Shown piece by piece: positions 14,705 through 23,644 of a stretch of 64,000 nt of DNA (position 1 is its first letter; every line of letters begins with the position of its first letter). Position numbers and translations under genes: made by a program. Source of the stretch: Scatomorpha sp040765295 (GTDB lineage Bacteria > Bacillota > Clostridia > Oscillospirales > Oscillospiraceae); contig JAXGSB010000001.1 of assembly GCA_040765295.1 (NCBI GenBank), positions 1-64,000 on the forward strand, in the 5' to 3' direction. Under the pieces are notes generated by a model. The model worked only from the letters and a program-made list of their open reading frames with translations, was not told the origin of the DNA and did no database searches.

Positions 14705-17389
14705 ATGAGACCAATTATCATGAAGCTCGCAACCAAGATAAGCTTGGAATGCGGAACCTACACCGGCATCACCGTAAACGATCCCGAGTACAAGATTTTA
14801 GACCCTGTGCTCACCGACGAAATGGCCGAAGTCGCCATGGGTCTGCGCGTGCGCAAGCCCCGCACGGCCGAGGACGTCGCAAAAAAGGTGAAGAAGCCCT
14901 TAGACAGGGTCGAGGAGATTCTCTACCAGCTTGGAGACTACGGTGTAACCCGCTACCACTACGACAAGGAGAGGGGCTGCGATGTCTTTGTTATGCCCAT
15001 TTGGGTACCCGGCATCATGGAGATGATGGTCGGCAACAAAGAGCTTGTTGAAGAATATCCTGTGATTGCCGAATGCTTTGAGGAATATACCAGAAAGCGC
15101 ATAAGACCCATAACGCCCTATATCCCAGTCGGACAGGGAATGATGCGCGTTATTCCCGTGGAATCCGCTTTGGAAAATGAAAAACACGTCGGTACAAACG
15201 AGGAAATTTCGGAAATAGTCGAAAACGCAACTCGTATAGCCGTTACCGACTGCTCGTGCAGAAGGACCCGCCGGCTCATGGGCGAAGGCTGCGGACACCT
15301 TGAAAAAGACGTCTGCATCTTCTTCAACGAGGCCGCCGAGTACCATATCCGCACAGGTCACGGCCGAGAGATTGACAAAGAAGAGTGCTATGATATACTA
15401 AGGCGCTGCGAGGAGAACGGCCTTATTCACGAGGTCTCGAACCTCGACCCCGAAACGGGAAGATTCGCGGCAATCTGCAACTGCTGCGGCTGCTCCTGCT
15501 TCAGCCTCCGCATAGCCGAGTACTTCCAAACTCCCGACACGATAAGGTCCAACTACAAGGCCAATGTCGACAAAGACAAGTGCGTTGCCTGCGGACAGTG
15601 TGTTGAAAACTGTCAGGTCAACGCCCTCAAGCTCGGCCAGAAGCTCTGCGAGATTCCCAGCTTCACCGTTGCGGAGAAAACTCCCGACGACACTCTCTGG
15701 TGGTCGAGCAGGAACTTCCGCCCGAACTACAGAGAAGAGCGCGCCATCGTCGCCGAGGACGGCACGGCTCCCTGCAAGACCCACTGCCCCGCCCACATTC
15801 CCGTTCAGGGCTATCTCAAGCTTGCAGCCATGGGCCGCTACGACGAGGCTCTCCAGCTGATTCGTGAGGAAAACCCCTTCCCCGCAGTCTGCGGAAGAAT
15901 CTGCCCGCGTTTCTGCGAGGAAGAGTGCACCAGAGGCAATATCGACGCTCCCGTCGCCATCGACGAGGTGAAGAAGTTCCTTGCCGAAAGAGAGCTCGAC
16001 CCGAAGACACGCACCATCCCCAAGATGAAGAACATGACAGGCAAACCCTTCGAGGAAAAAGTAGCCGTCATCGGAGCCGGCCCCGCCGGACTGAGCTGCG
16101 CCTACTTTCTCGCCCTCTGGGGCTATCCCGTAACCGTCTTCGAGAAGGAAAACAAGCTGGGCGGCATGCTCACCCTCGGCATTCCCTCTTACAGACTTGC
16201 AAAAGATGTTATCGAAGCCGAGATAGACATCATCCGCGAAATGGGCGTCGAGTTTAGAACGGGCGTGGAGATAGGCAAGGACAAAACTCTCGACGAGCTG
16301 AGAGCCGAGGGCTTCAAGGCCTTCTTTGCAGGCATAGGCGCATGGAAGTCCTCTCCCATCGGCGTTCCCGGCGAGGAGCTCGAGGGCGTGTATCACGGCA
16401 TAGAGTTCCTAAAAGAGCTCAACCTCGGCAGGAAGCCCAAACTTGGCAGGAGAGTTGCCGTAATAGGCGGCGGAAATGTCGCCATAGACGTTGCCCGCTC
16501 CGCCGTAAGGCTCGGAGCCGATGAGGTTTCGATAATCTATCGCCGCGGTCGCGAGGAAATGCCCGCCGCTGAAGAAGAAATTCAGGAAGCTCTCGACGAG
16601 GGCGTGAAGATCCGCTTCTTAGAGAGCCCGCTGGAAATTCTGGGTAAATGGGGCAAGGTAAGAGCCCTTAAAGTTCAGAAGATGCAGCTCTCGGAGCAGA
16701 AGGACGAGACCGGCAGATTTAAGGTCAAAGCCCTCGAGGGCAAGACCGAAGAGCTTAAGCTCGATTCCGTGATAGCCGCCATAGGCCAGTCCGCCGATTG
16801 GGGCAAGATTCTCGAGGGAAGCGCCGTGAAGACAGACAAACGCGGCTTTGCCGAGGCCGACGAGTTCACCCTTCAGACAGGCGAGAGCGATGTTTTTGTC
16901 GGCGGCGACGCCTACACCGGCCCTTCCTTCGTTATCGACGCTATCGCGGCAGGCAAGGAAGCCGCCATTTCGATTAACCGCTTCGTACACGAGGGACAGA
17001 GCCTCACGATAGGCAGACACAGAAAGAACTACTTCGAGTTCAACAAGTCCGAGGCCAAGCTAAGCGGCTTCGACCGCGCTCCCAGACAGGCTCCCCCCAT
17101 AGTCGAAGGCGCAAAGAGGAAAAGGACCTTCGAGGACCTTCGCTCCGTACTCACCGAAGAACAGGTTCGCAAAGAGACCGAGCGCTGTCTCGGCTGCGGC
17201 GCCGTTGTTGTTGACAGACAGGCCTGCTTAGGCTGCGGCATCTGCACAACAAAGTGCAAGTTCGATGCAATAAGCCTTATAAAAGTCGACCACAAGCCCG
17301 GCGAAAACTACGAAAAGCTCATTCTTCGCACCGGCGAAAATGTTCTTAAGCGTGCAGGAAAACTGCTGGTAAATATTGGCAAAAAATAA
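14705..17389 (+). CDS. Multi-cluster Fe-S/FAD NAD(P)H oxidoreductase (GltD/NfnB-like core)
   Basis: 894 residues. Part 1 (about 1-280): a winged-helix-like region (ATKISLECGTYTGITV, KPLDRVEEILYQLGDYGVTR) and a Cys-rich domain (DCSCRRTRR, GCGHLEKDVC, CNCCGCSC). Part 2 (about 285-315): ferredoxin motif CVACGQCVENCQ. Part 3 (about 350-780): GltD/DPD-type flavoprotein with CKTHCPAHIPVQGYL, CGRICPRFCEEECTRG, FAD-binding GAGPAGLSCAYFLA, NAD(P)-binding GGGNVAIDVARSA and GGDAYTGPSFVIDAIAAGK. Part 4: C-terminal CLGCGAVVVDRQACLGCGIC. It probably moves electrons between NAD(P)H and ferredoxin-like clusters in the cytosol. The physiological partner is unknown; HypB next door hints at hydrogen metabolism. 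Alternative start at Met 6. Confidence 0.8.
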   Translation: MRPIIMKLATKISLECGTYTGITVNDPEYKILDPVLTDEMAEVAMGLRVRKPRTAEDVAKKVKKPLDRVEEILYQLGDYGVTRYHYDKERGCDVFVMPIWVPGIMEMMVGNKELVEEYPVIAECFEEYTRKRIRPITPYIPVGQGMMRVIPVESALENEKHVGTNEEISEIVENATRIAVTDCSCRRTRRLMGEGCGHLEKDVCIFFNEAAEYHIRTGHGREIDKEECYDILRRCEENGLIHEVSNLDPETGRFAAICNCCGCSCFSLRIAEYFQTPDTIRSNYKANVDKDKCVACGQCVENCQVNALKLGQKLCEIPSFTVAEKTPDDTLWWSSRNFRPNYREERAIVAEDGTAPCKTHCPAHIPVQGYLKLAAMGRYDEALQLIREENPFPAVCGRICPRFCEEECTRGNIDAPVAIDEVKKFLAERELDPKTRTIPKMKNMTGKPFEEKVAVIGAGPAGLSCAYFLALWGYPVTVFEKENKLGGMLTLGIPSYRLAKDVIEAEIDIIREMGVEFRTGVEIGKDKTLDELRAEGFKAFFAGIGAWKSSPIGVPGEELEGVYHGIEFLKELNLGRKPKLGRRVAVIGGGNVAIDVARSAVRLGADEVSIIYRRGREEMPAAEEEIQEALDEGVKIRFLESPLEILGKWGKVRALKVQKMQLSEQKDETGRFKVKALEGKTEELKLDSVIAAIGQSADWGKILEGSAVKTDKRGFAEADEFTLQTGESDVFVGGDAYTGPSFVIDAIAAGKEAAISINRFVHEGQSLTIGRHRKNYFEFNKSEAKLSGFDRAPRQAPPIVEGAKRKRTFEDLRSVLTEEQVRKETERCLGCGAVVVDRQACLGCGICTTKCKFDAISLIKVDHKPGENYEKLILRTGENVLKRAGKLLVNIGKK

Positions 17390-17413
17390 GATGTAATAGG
17401 AGAATAAATTATT

Positions 17414-18106
17414 ATGTCTATATCCTTAACGGTAATGGGTGACAGCATCTTAAAAGGCACTGTCTTCCAAGGAGGCAGATATGTAACCTACAGAGAGCCT
17501 CAGGACAATTTTGTTAAAAACACGGGACTTAAGCTCTTAAATCTCGCGCGCTTCGGAGCCACCACATTGAAGGCCCTAAAGCTCTCTCTGCCCGAGCGAA
17601 TAGACAAAGAGTGCAAAAGACGCCTCTGTCTTATCGAGTACGGCTCTAACGACTGCGACTTCAACTGGGCCGAGATTGCGGAAAAGCCCGATGAAGAGCA
17701 CCTTTGCTTTGTTCCCCCCGAGCAGTTTGAAGAAAACTACAGGGAGATAATAAGAAGGGTGAGGACCGCGGGAGGAGAGCCCCTCTGCGCGCTTCCCGTT
17801 CCCATAGATTCCGAGCGCTTCTTCAAGCACTTCAGCAGCCCGATAAACGGGCAGAAGCCCATACTGAATTGGCTGGGCTCGAAGAATCTAATCTACCGCT
17901 GGCAGGAAACCTATGCGCACATTGTGGCGAAGGTTGCGAAGGCCGAAATTGTGCCGCTTATAGATATTCGCACTCCGTTTTTAAGTGTACGCAAATATAT
18001 GGACTACATAGGCCCCGACGGCATACACCCCACAAAGTTGGGTCAGCGCCTTATATGGGAGACATTGGAAAAGATAATTAAGCCTTTTCTCAATAATCAG
18101 ACATAA
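17414..18106 (+). CDS. SGNH/GDSL hydrolase
   Basis: 230 residues. Block I VMGDSILKG (catalytic Ser about residue 11), a Gly in NLARFGATT, block III GSNDCDF (Asn) and block V DYIGPDGIHPTKLGQRL (catalytic Asp/His). No signal peptide, so a cytosolic esterase or acylhydrolase is likely; substrate unknown. It begins 24 bases after the oxidoreductase with AGGAG in the gap and ends the operon before the hairpin at 18152-18187. Confidence 0.88.
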   Translation: MSISLTVMGDSILKGTVFQGGRYVTYREPQDNFVKNTGLKLLNLARFGATTLKALKLSLPERIDKECKRRLCLIEYGSNDCDFNWAEIAEKPDEEHLCFVPPEQFEENYREIIRRVRTAGGEPLCALPVPIDSERFFKHFSSPINGQKPILNWLGSKNLIYRWQETYAHIVAKVAKAEIVPLIDIRTPFLSVRKYMDYIGPDGIHPTKLGQRLIWETLEKIIKPFLNNQT

Positions 18107-18151
18107 TAAAATTTCACACACTATGACAAGCAATTAGCAAGAGTTTATAAA

Positions 18152-18187
18152 AACAGGGTATGCGCCTCAACGGGTGCATACCCTGTT
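18152..18187 (+). terminator. Terminator of the hypB operon
   Basis: Perfect 12-bp stem AACAGGGTATGC (18152-18163) with complement 18176-18187, followed by GCTTTTC. Confidence 0.75.
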
Positions 18188-18259
18188 GCTTTTCACAAAA
18201 AGCAACAGTATGATAGGGGCTTAAGCAGAAGATGAAAAGTAAAAATAATTCTCAATTAA

Positions 18260-18289
18260 TTGAATTCTTCACTGTATCGTTGATATAAT
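18260..18289 (+). promoter_or_regulatory. Promoter upstream of the XRE remnant
   Basis: TTGAAT (18260-18265), 18-base spacer, TATAAT (18284-18289), 41 bases before the short reading frame at 18330. Confidence 0.55.
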
Positions 18290-18329
18290 AAAGTTCTAGA
18301 CTTGGTTCTTTCTTTTCTGGAGGTATCTA

Positions 18330-18410
18330 ATGACGACTATAAACAACGATAACCTATTTCACATGATGATTGACCGCAAGATAAGCAACGCAAGACTTCT
18401 TAATAAGTAG
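18330..18410 (+). pseudogene. Truncated XRE-family helix-turn-helix regulator (first 26 residues)
   Basis: A 26-codon frame with a strong ribosome-binding site (GGAGG at 18319-18323) encodes a start, NLFHMMIDRKISNARLLNK, that matches the N-terminus of small Clostridial XRE regulators usually linked to restriction-modification or mobile islands. Those proteins continue with the recognition helix and reach about 70 residues; this one stops at TAG 18408-18410. The rest of the regulator is absent, so it is a remnant that may now serve only as a leader for the gene starting 6 bases later. Confidence 0.55.
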
Positions 18411-18416
18411 ACAGAG

Positions 18417-19241
18417 ATGCATAGCTGCAAAGAAATGAATGCCGCAATTATCAGCAGAACCCCAGATTGCCAAACACAAATCACCAGACTCAAAAAGATA
18501 GAGCTTTTTCTTGCTGACTTTGGTTTTTTGAACTTTGGGCGTGACTTCGTGTTCTATCCAAAGTGGATTTTATCTATTCAAAACATTGCCGTCTCCTTGG
18601 AGTTGACGATGGGCAATATTATTTCCTGCTGTGAGAGCGGATGTATTGCTGATGCCAATGCTCTCTTGCGTAAATATCGAGATGACCTATTCTTCTATCT
18701 ATACATAAAAGTGTATGATTCAATCTATAAGTTTGACCAAGAAAGTCTCGGCGCAGAGAAGATGAGAAACCGGATATCCGATTGGCTTAAAAACGAGCAG
18801 AAAAATCTATATTTAAAAGAAATTTTAGAAGCTATCGAATCCGATTTTGAAATAAAGGAAGCTATAGATAAGTATCGCCTAAAATCAGCTTTTGACGATA
18901 TTGGGCGTCGATTAAACAACTTTGTCCACAGTAACGGTTATGGTTTTTATAACCGCAACATAAACGCTTACCAAGGCGACGAATTCTTCCAAGAACTAAA
19001 AACCACAGTGGACGACGCGGCCTATTTAACTACTGCGTTTGTTTTCTTGCTGACATTGTGCTCTCCAGGCTCTATAGCGTCAACCGATTACATTGATTAC
19101 CTTGAATGTGGCAAAACTCCGCCGGAAGAATCGCAGTATTGGGTAGCTCCATTTGTACAACGATTTCTCCAAGAAAACTGTAACCTTATCGACGAAAATG
19201 CTTATGCTTATTTGAAAGATACATGTAATATGGATTTATGA
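18417..19241 (+). CDS. Orphan AT-rich protein, unrecognised
   Basis: 274 residues, AT-richer than its neighbours. No signal peptide. A mostly helical pattern with a hydrophobic stretch near residue 215 (DAAYLTTAFVFLLTLCSPGS) and a charged middle (KMRNRISDWLKNEQKNLYLK). I do not recognise a family. Genes of this look often sit inside restriction or mobile islands. Start ATG 18417 has little ribosome-binding signal and may depend on translation of the short frame at 18330-18410; an alternative is Met 7. A terminator follows at 19286-19318. Confidence 0.6.
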   Translation: MHSCKEMNAAIISRTPDCQTQITRLKKIELFLADFGFLNFGRDFVFYPKWILSIQNIAVSLELTMGNIISCCESGCIADANALLRKYRDDLFFYLYIKVYDSIYKFDQESLGAEKMRNRISDWLKNEQKNLYLKEILEAIESDFEIKEAIDKYRLKSAFDDIGRRLNNFVHSNGYGFYNRNINAYQGDEFFQELKTTVDDAAYLTTAFVFLLTLCSPGSIASTDYIDYLECGKTPPEESQYWVAPFVQRFLQENCNLIDENAYAYLKDTCNMDL

Positions 19242-19259
19242 TACACAAGGGGAGGCAAT

Positions 19260-19310
19260 ATGATGGAGAATAAAGTAAAAAAATCAGAGCTGTTCAAGTT
19301 TTCGTTTTGA
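19260..19310 (+). other. 16-codon reading frame overlapping a terminator
   Basis: ATG 19260 is preceded by AAGGGGAGG. It encodes MMENKVKKSELFKFSF and its stop (19308-19310) lies inside the hairpin at 19286-19318. It may be the start of a lost gene or a leader peptide; there is no evidence that it is made. Confidence 0.3.
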
Positions 19311-19318
19311 ACAGCTCT
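19286..19318 (+). terminator. Terminator after the orphan gene
   Basis: AGAGCTGTTCAA (19286-19297) and TTGAACAGCTCT (19307-19318), then TTTTTG. Also a convergent end for the XRE gene at 19356. Confidence 0.8.
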
Positions 19319-19355
19319 TTTTGTATATGAAATACAAGCGCAGATTCCTATCATT

Positions 19356-20354
19356 TTATTTCTGCCGCTCAACTATCAATTTCGAGACTCCCGAAACGGC
19401 GACAAAGAGCACTCCCGCCACCGGCCATATAATCCACGTCGCATCCCAGCGCATAGTCCAAAAGCTCCATCCGAGATAAATTGCCGTTATCAGCGCCCAA
19501 TACACGCCGGAGACTAAACTCCGTTTTCCCTTAGAACGTTTTTCCGACTTGCTGAACTCGCCTTTCTGCAACAAGGCATTGTAGCTGTCGTTTACAATGC
19601 CGACTCTTATCATCATGTTTACACCGACGGCGATCAAGATAAGCAGCAGCGCAGCAAACAAGGGAGTTATGTCCTCCGGCGCCTCCAGCGCTCCGGCAAC
19701 AATAATGGGAATTACAGCAAGAATACACAAAGCAACGCCGATTGCCATCCCTCTCGCAAAAACAGGCTCATAGGAACGGCTTTTCTCTTTTACCATTCCG
19801 ATAACGCCGTATTCCGTTTCAAAGCTCTCTTTTTCAAGGTGCTCCATGCGGTCTTCCCGAATCCCGTGGGTGATGAACATGACCACGGCAGCCGCGATCA
19901 TACAGAAAAGGAACACCGCCCCCACGCCGCCGGCCAGCGTTTCTTTAATATTAATCATGCCGCTTTTGGCCAAAACTCCCAAAACGACGACAGGGACAGG
20001 ACTTGTTATGCACATCGACACAGCATTTGCTATAGCCGATGCCCCCTTTCGTTTCATATCCAAAAACTCATTCGCTTCTTCCATTGATACTCTTCGAACA
20101 GTCTCTGCTCTCTCCGTACTTTCATCTGTGTATGCGGCAGAAGTATCTTCCGGAAGCGGGTCCTCTCGGAGCAAATAGTCCGTACTTACCCCGAAGAGTT
20201 CTGCCATGAGAATCACGCTCTGCAAGTCCGGGACAGAGCGCGAGCTCTCCCATTCCGAAACGGTCTGTCCGGATACGCCCAGCTTGTCGGCAAGCTCTTC
20301 CTGCGACCATCCTTTTTTATTTCTCTCTTTTATAATTTTATTTCCCAAAGTCAT
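19356..20354 (-). CDS. XRE-family regulator fused to a membrane domain
   Basis: 332 residues. Residues about 7-60 form a Cro/C1-type helix-turn-helix (WSQEELADKLGVSGQTVSEW) with the typical LFGVSTDYLL ending. The rest has about six hydrophobic segments (first about 110-130, last near the C-terminus), so the DNA-binding domain is tethered to the membrane. A linker rich in Glu/Asp precedes the first helix. Such membrane-bound XRE proteins are common in Clostridia and probably sense an envelope signal; the target is unknown. It lies 54 bases downstream-of-strand from the ABC-2 genes but has its own ribosome-binding site (GGAGGAAG), so membership of one operon is not certain. Confidence 0.8.
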   Translation of the reverse strand: MTLGNKIIKERNKKGWSQEELADKLGVSGQTVSEWESSRSVPDLQSVILMAELFGVSTDYLLREDPLPEDTSAAYTDESTERAETVRRVSMEEANEFLDMKRKGASAIANAVSMCITSPVPVVVLGVLAKSGMINIKETLAGGVGAVFLFCMIAAAVVMFITHGIREDRMEHLEKESFETEYGVIGMVKEKSRSYEPVFARGMAIGVALCILAVIPIIVAGALEAPEDITPLFAALLLILIAVGVNMMIRVGIVNDSYNALLQKGEFSKSEKRSKGKRSLVSGVYWALITAIYLGWSFWTMRWDATWIIWPVAGVLFVAVSGVSKLIVERQK

Positions 20355-20408
20355 TTTTTCTTCCTCCTTTACAATATATTTTTTCTTTTTAACGAAGGCT
20401 TTTAACGC

Positions 20409-21521
20409 TTAAAGCGTTTCCGCTTTTTTCTCCTTGTTTAAATAGAGCGACAAGAGATAGAATGCAACGCCGAAGGCTGCGATGATCAGCAGTTCACCGC
20501 CGATATCGAAATTGCTTTCGGATATCTTAAGAATCCCCTTATTGTAGTAGAACAGCGGGCTGAACTTGGCGATGTTTTGAATAAAATCCGGCAATAATTC
20601 GATTGGAAGCGTAGATCCCGACACAAACATAATAATCAGGGGAAGCGTGTTGCCAATCATTGCATTTAGCGCTTTTGTTTTGGATATTTGGTTGATTAAA
20701 CCCGAGAGCAAGGCAACAACCATTGTCCATAAAAAGAGGATAAGCAAATAGAACGCTAAAGTCTGAGATTTAAACATCCCCGGAAAGAACGCCAGCAAAA
20801 CAAAGCCCGTAACAAGAGCAAAGACAAGAACGGCTATAATAATTTGAGCCAGACTTATTTCCCCTTTTAGGCGGTAGGTGCTTTTGGAAGAAATTTGGTT
20901 TCGAATTTGAATGTTTTTCTTGTTGAAGCTGATGTTTAAATCTCCCAATAATTTTATGAGAATCATCATAATAACAAACCCGTAAACACCCGCAAATCCA
21001 TGAAATCTCTTTTCGGTAACGTTTTGCTTGACAGAAAAGATGACCCCTGCCTTCTCGTCCAGCGCAGCGGAAAGCTTTTGTAAATCCAACTTGCCGGCAT
21101 TTACCATTGCTTTGTAATAAAGCGGATACTTGTTTACAACTCTCTGCAAAAACACGCTTTGACTGTTGGTAATATCCGTAGATATTTTTAATGACGACTT
21201 GTCTGTTTCTAAGAGAGTTTCTTCCGAATCGGCCGGAATCTCGACAATTCCGTCGATAAAACGAGTGTAAAAATCCAGTTCCGCCGATTCTTGAGAATCA
21301 TAATAGTAGATATTGTTTTCTTTGCCTAAGTACTCAATCAATGAATTTCCGAATTGACTGTCTTCTTTTTTAACAATTCCTATGTTTAATGTTGTTTTCG
21401 AATACGCATCTTCATAAGAACCGGCTATTAAGGTGGTAAAAACAATCAGAATTGCGACATATACAATTATCATCAGCTTATATTTTTGAGCTATTTTAAT
21501 GAAGTAATAAAGTGTGTTCAT
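20409..21521 (-). CDS. ABC-2 type permease, second subunit
   Basis: 370 residues. One N-terminal helix (about 18-35), a large outside loop (about 40-185) and five helices in the C-terminal half, the ABC-2 exporter layout. It overlaps the preceding permease gene by four bases (ATGA), so the two form a heterodimer with the ATPase at 22618-23550. Likely exports an antibiotic, peptide or lipid; the divergent two-component system at 23645 fits drug or stress-induced export. Confidence 0.85.
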   Translation of the reverse strand: MNTLYYFIKIAQKYKLMIIVYVAILIVFTTLIAGSYEDAYSKTTLNIGIVKKEDSQFGNSLIEYLGKENNIYYYDSQESAELDFYTRFIDGIVEIPADSEETLLETDKSSLKISTDITNSQSVFLQRVVNKYPLYYKAMVNAGKLDLQKLSAALDEKAGVIFSVKQNVTEKRFHGFAGVYGFVIMMILIKLLGDLNISFNKKNIQIRNQISSKSTYRLKGEISLAQIIIAVLVFALVTGFVLLAFFPGMFKSQTLAFYLLILFLWTMVVALLSGLINQISKTKALNAMIGNTLPLIIMFVSGSTLPIELLPDFIQNIAKFSPLFYYNKGILKISESNFDIGGELLIIAAFGVAFYLLSLYLNKEKKAETL

Positions 21522-22618
21522 GCTTTTTTCCTCCTTACGTGAAGAATAGAAATAATGATAAGAACGATGCTGTAAGCCGTTAAGAGAAGAACCGTGTTGC
21601 TGAGCGTTGAGTAATTCCCCAGCATATTCACTTTAATTAACTCATTGCTGATTATCGAAACAGGATTGAATTTGATAAGAGGCGGAAAGACCCGTTGAAT
21701 TATAATTCGAATGCCGTCGCTGAACAGCCCGCTGATACCGGACATAATAAGCAATGAGCCGATAATTGCTGCTGTTTGCAGGGATTCTTTTTTTATAAGT
21801 ATTCCCAAAAAGAGCCCCCATGAAATTCCGAACAAAAGAGCCGACAGAATGAGCGGGATATTGCTTATATCAGGCGAAAAGAAATGCTGTTTTAATATAA
21901 ATTCCGCATAAATTACCATAATTGCGACCATAAACAATGACCATAAAAAGCTGGCAGCAACACCGATCATAACTTGCCAAGCTTTGGGTGTCGGCGATGA
22001 AACGTTTCTCAATGCGACTTTTTGTCCTCTGACAATTAATCGGTTGCCGACAGCGGCTGAAAGGTAAGCGCCGTATAGAGTAATCATTGCAAAGAGCGCG
22101 TAAAAGATGACATCGATAGGGCTGTATTTTTCGCTGCTGTTTTCCACATAGCTCCTGTTAAAATCATAGGCGTCTAGCGGCAGATTTAACGACATAATTT
22201 GCTTGGATGTGGTTAAAACTTCGTCCATTATCATTTGACTGATGCCGTTTTTGCTGATAACGAGGCTTAAATCTTCATCGACATAGGCATCGGTTTGACC
22301 CTCTTTCAGCGCCTCAAGCGCTTGATCCTTTGTCAGCATCTCTCCTTTAAACAAAGAGTTTTCGATCTTGGATTTATCAAGCGTTTCCATGTTCGGCAGC
22401 TCTTTCGGCGCTTCCACAAAGTAGAGTGGCATGAAGGCCTCTTCATGATAGGCGACAGTCGCTTTTTCGAAGTCGAACTCTTTAAATCTTATGCCGGAGA
22501 AGAAAATTGTGAAGATTGTTAAGAGCAGAAGCGGAAAAGCTATCATCCAAAACATGTTGGAATAGTTGCCTAAAAATATTTTTAATTCATATCTGATGTA
22601 AGTAAGTATTCGTTTCAC
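21518..22618 (-). CDS. ABC-2 type permease, first subunit
   Basis: 366 residues with the same layout as its neighbour: N-terminal helix (about 18-38), outer loop with acidic residues (about 40-175), then several helices in the C-terminal half. Begins where the ATPase gene stops (overlap of one base at 22618). Pairs with the 370-residue permease. Confidence 0.85.
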   Translation of the reverse strand: MKRILTYIRYELKIFLGNYSNMFWMIAFPLLLLTIFTIFFSGIRFKEFDFEKATVAYHEEAFMPLYFVEAPKELPNMETLDKSKIENSLFKGEMLTKDQALEALKEGQTDAYVDEDLSLVISKNGISQMIMDEVLTTSKQIMSLNLPLDAYDFNRSYVENSSEKYSPIDVIFYALFAMITLYGAYLSAAVGNRLIVRGQKVALRNVSSPTPKAWQVMIGVAASFLWSLFMVAIMVIYAEFILKQHFFSPDISNIPLILSALLFGISWGLFLGILIKKESLQTAAIIGSLLIMSGISGLFSDGIRIIIQRVFPPLIKFNPVSIISNELIKVNMLGNYSTLSNTVLLLTAYSIVLIIISILHVRRKKA

Positions 22619-23550
22619 TAGTCTCTCAACTCCTTACCGGTTAATTCCAGAAAGACATCGTTCAAACTGGGTACTTCCGTGTAGAGTTTTAGATAGGTCA
22701 AGCCTTTTTCTTTTAGGAACTGAACGATATCGCCGATATTGCTCTTGGGGTTGTCGAATTTCACTGTATATTCCGAATCTTTGATTGTTACATCGATGAC
22801 GTGAGAGAGGTTTCTCAAATCCTTTAAGATGTCCGCATTTTCTTCCAAGAGAGTGAATTTAATAATTTCTGTCGTGATAATCGAATCTCTCAGCTCTTCA
22901 TTGGTTCCGGTGATGATGTTTCGTCCCAAATCGATGATGGCGATACGGTCGCAGAGGTCTTCAACTTCTTCAAGATAGTGTGACGTATAAATTACAGTGG
23001 CTCCCTGCCGGTTGAGTTCTTTGATGCCCTCTAAGATGAAGCTTCTGCTCTGCGCATCGACTGCAACGGTCGGTTCGTCTAAAAAGATCAGTTTCGGTTC
23101 GTGCGCAATTCCGCAGGCGATGTTGAGCCGCCGCGCAAGTCCTCCCGAGAGTTTGGACGGAACAAATTTTTCGTACTTTTCCAAACCGACAAATTGAATG
23201 GCTTTTTTGACGAGTTCTTTTCTCTTCTTACTGTCACGGACATACAGTCCGCAGAAATAGTCAATGTTCTCATAGACGGTCAATTCTTCGAACAGGGCCA
23301 AGTCTTGAGGGATGTATCCGATTTTCCTTTTGATGTCATATGAATTTGCTTTTAGCTCCTGCCCGAAGACTTTGATGTCTCCCTTTTCAAAGGAATAAAT
23401 CCCCAGTATGCACAGCAAGAGGGTTGTTTTTCCCGAACCGTTGGGTCCGATTAAGCCCAGAATCTCTCCCTCTCTCAACTCCAGGTTAAACGAATCCAGA
23501 GCTCGTATTTCTTTAAATTCTTTGACCAGGTTTTCTACTTTAATTACCAT
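22618..23550 (-). CDS. ABC transporter ATP-binding protein (drug/peptide exporter type)
   Basis: 310 residues. Walker A GPNGSGKTT (about residues 36-44), Q-loop YIPQDLALFEEL, signature LSGGLARRLN, Walker B LIFLDEPTVAVD and H-loop YTSHYLEEVEDL. The C-terminal 80 residues resemble the extra domain of antibiotic-resistance ATPases (DrrA-like). Directs energy to the two ABC-2 permeases encoded immediately downstream. Confidence 0.92.
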   Translation of the reverse strand: MVIKVENLVKEFKEIRALDSFNLELREGEILGLIGPNGSGKTTLLLCILGIYSFEKGDIKVFGQELKANSYDIKRKIGYIPQDLALFEELTVYENIDYFCGLYVRDSKKRKELVKKAIQFVGLEKYEKFVPSKLSGGLARRLNIACGIAHEPKLIFLDEPTVAVDAQSRSFILEGIKELNRQGATVIYTSHYLEEVEDLCDRIAIIDLGRNIITGTNEELRDSIITTEIIKFTLLEENADILKDLRNLSHVIDVTIKDSEYTVKFDNPKSNIGDIVQFLKEKGLTYLKLYTEVPSLNDVFLELTGKELRD

Positions 23551-23644
23551 GTTCTCACCTCCTGGAAATTATGATACAATGAGCCTGAAAACTTGGTTAG
23601 TGAATACATTCATTATTTGAAATGACAAATGTCACAGGTTATAT
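23551..23644. promoter_or_regulatory. Divergent promoter region of the ABC-2 operon and its two-component system
   Basis: 94 bases between the two starts. GGAGG for the ATPase gene lies at its left edge. Short inverted repeats TGAAT-ACA-TTCA (about 23601) and TGACA-AA-TGTCA (23623-23634) could be response-regulator sites. No clear -35/-10 pair is claimed. Confidence 0.35.

Noticed and set aside
15398..16396. A 332-codon open frame on the minus strand
   Set aside because: It lies wholly inside the Fe-S/FAD oxidoreductase gene, whose motifs are clear, and its low-complexity composition is typical of an antisense shadow in GC-richer codons.
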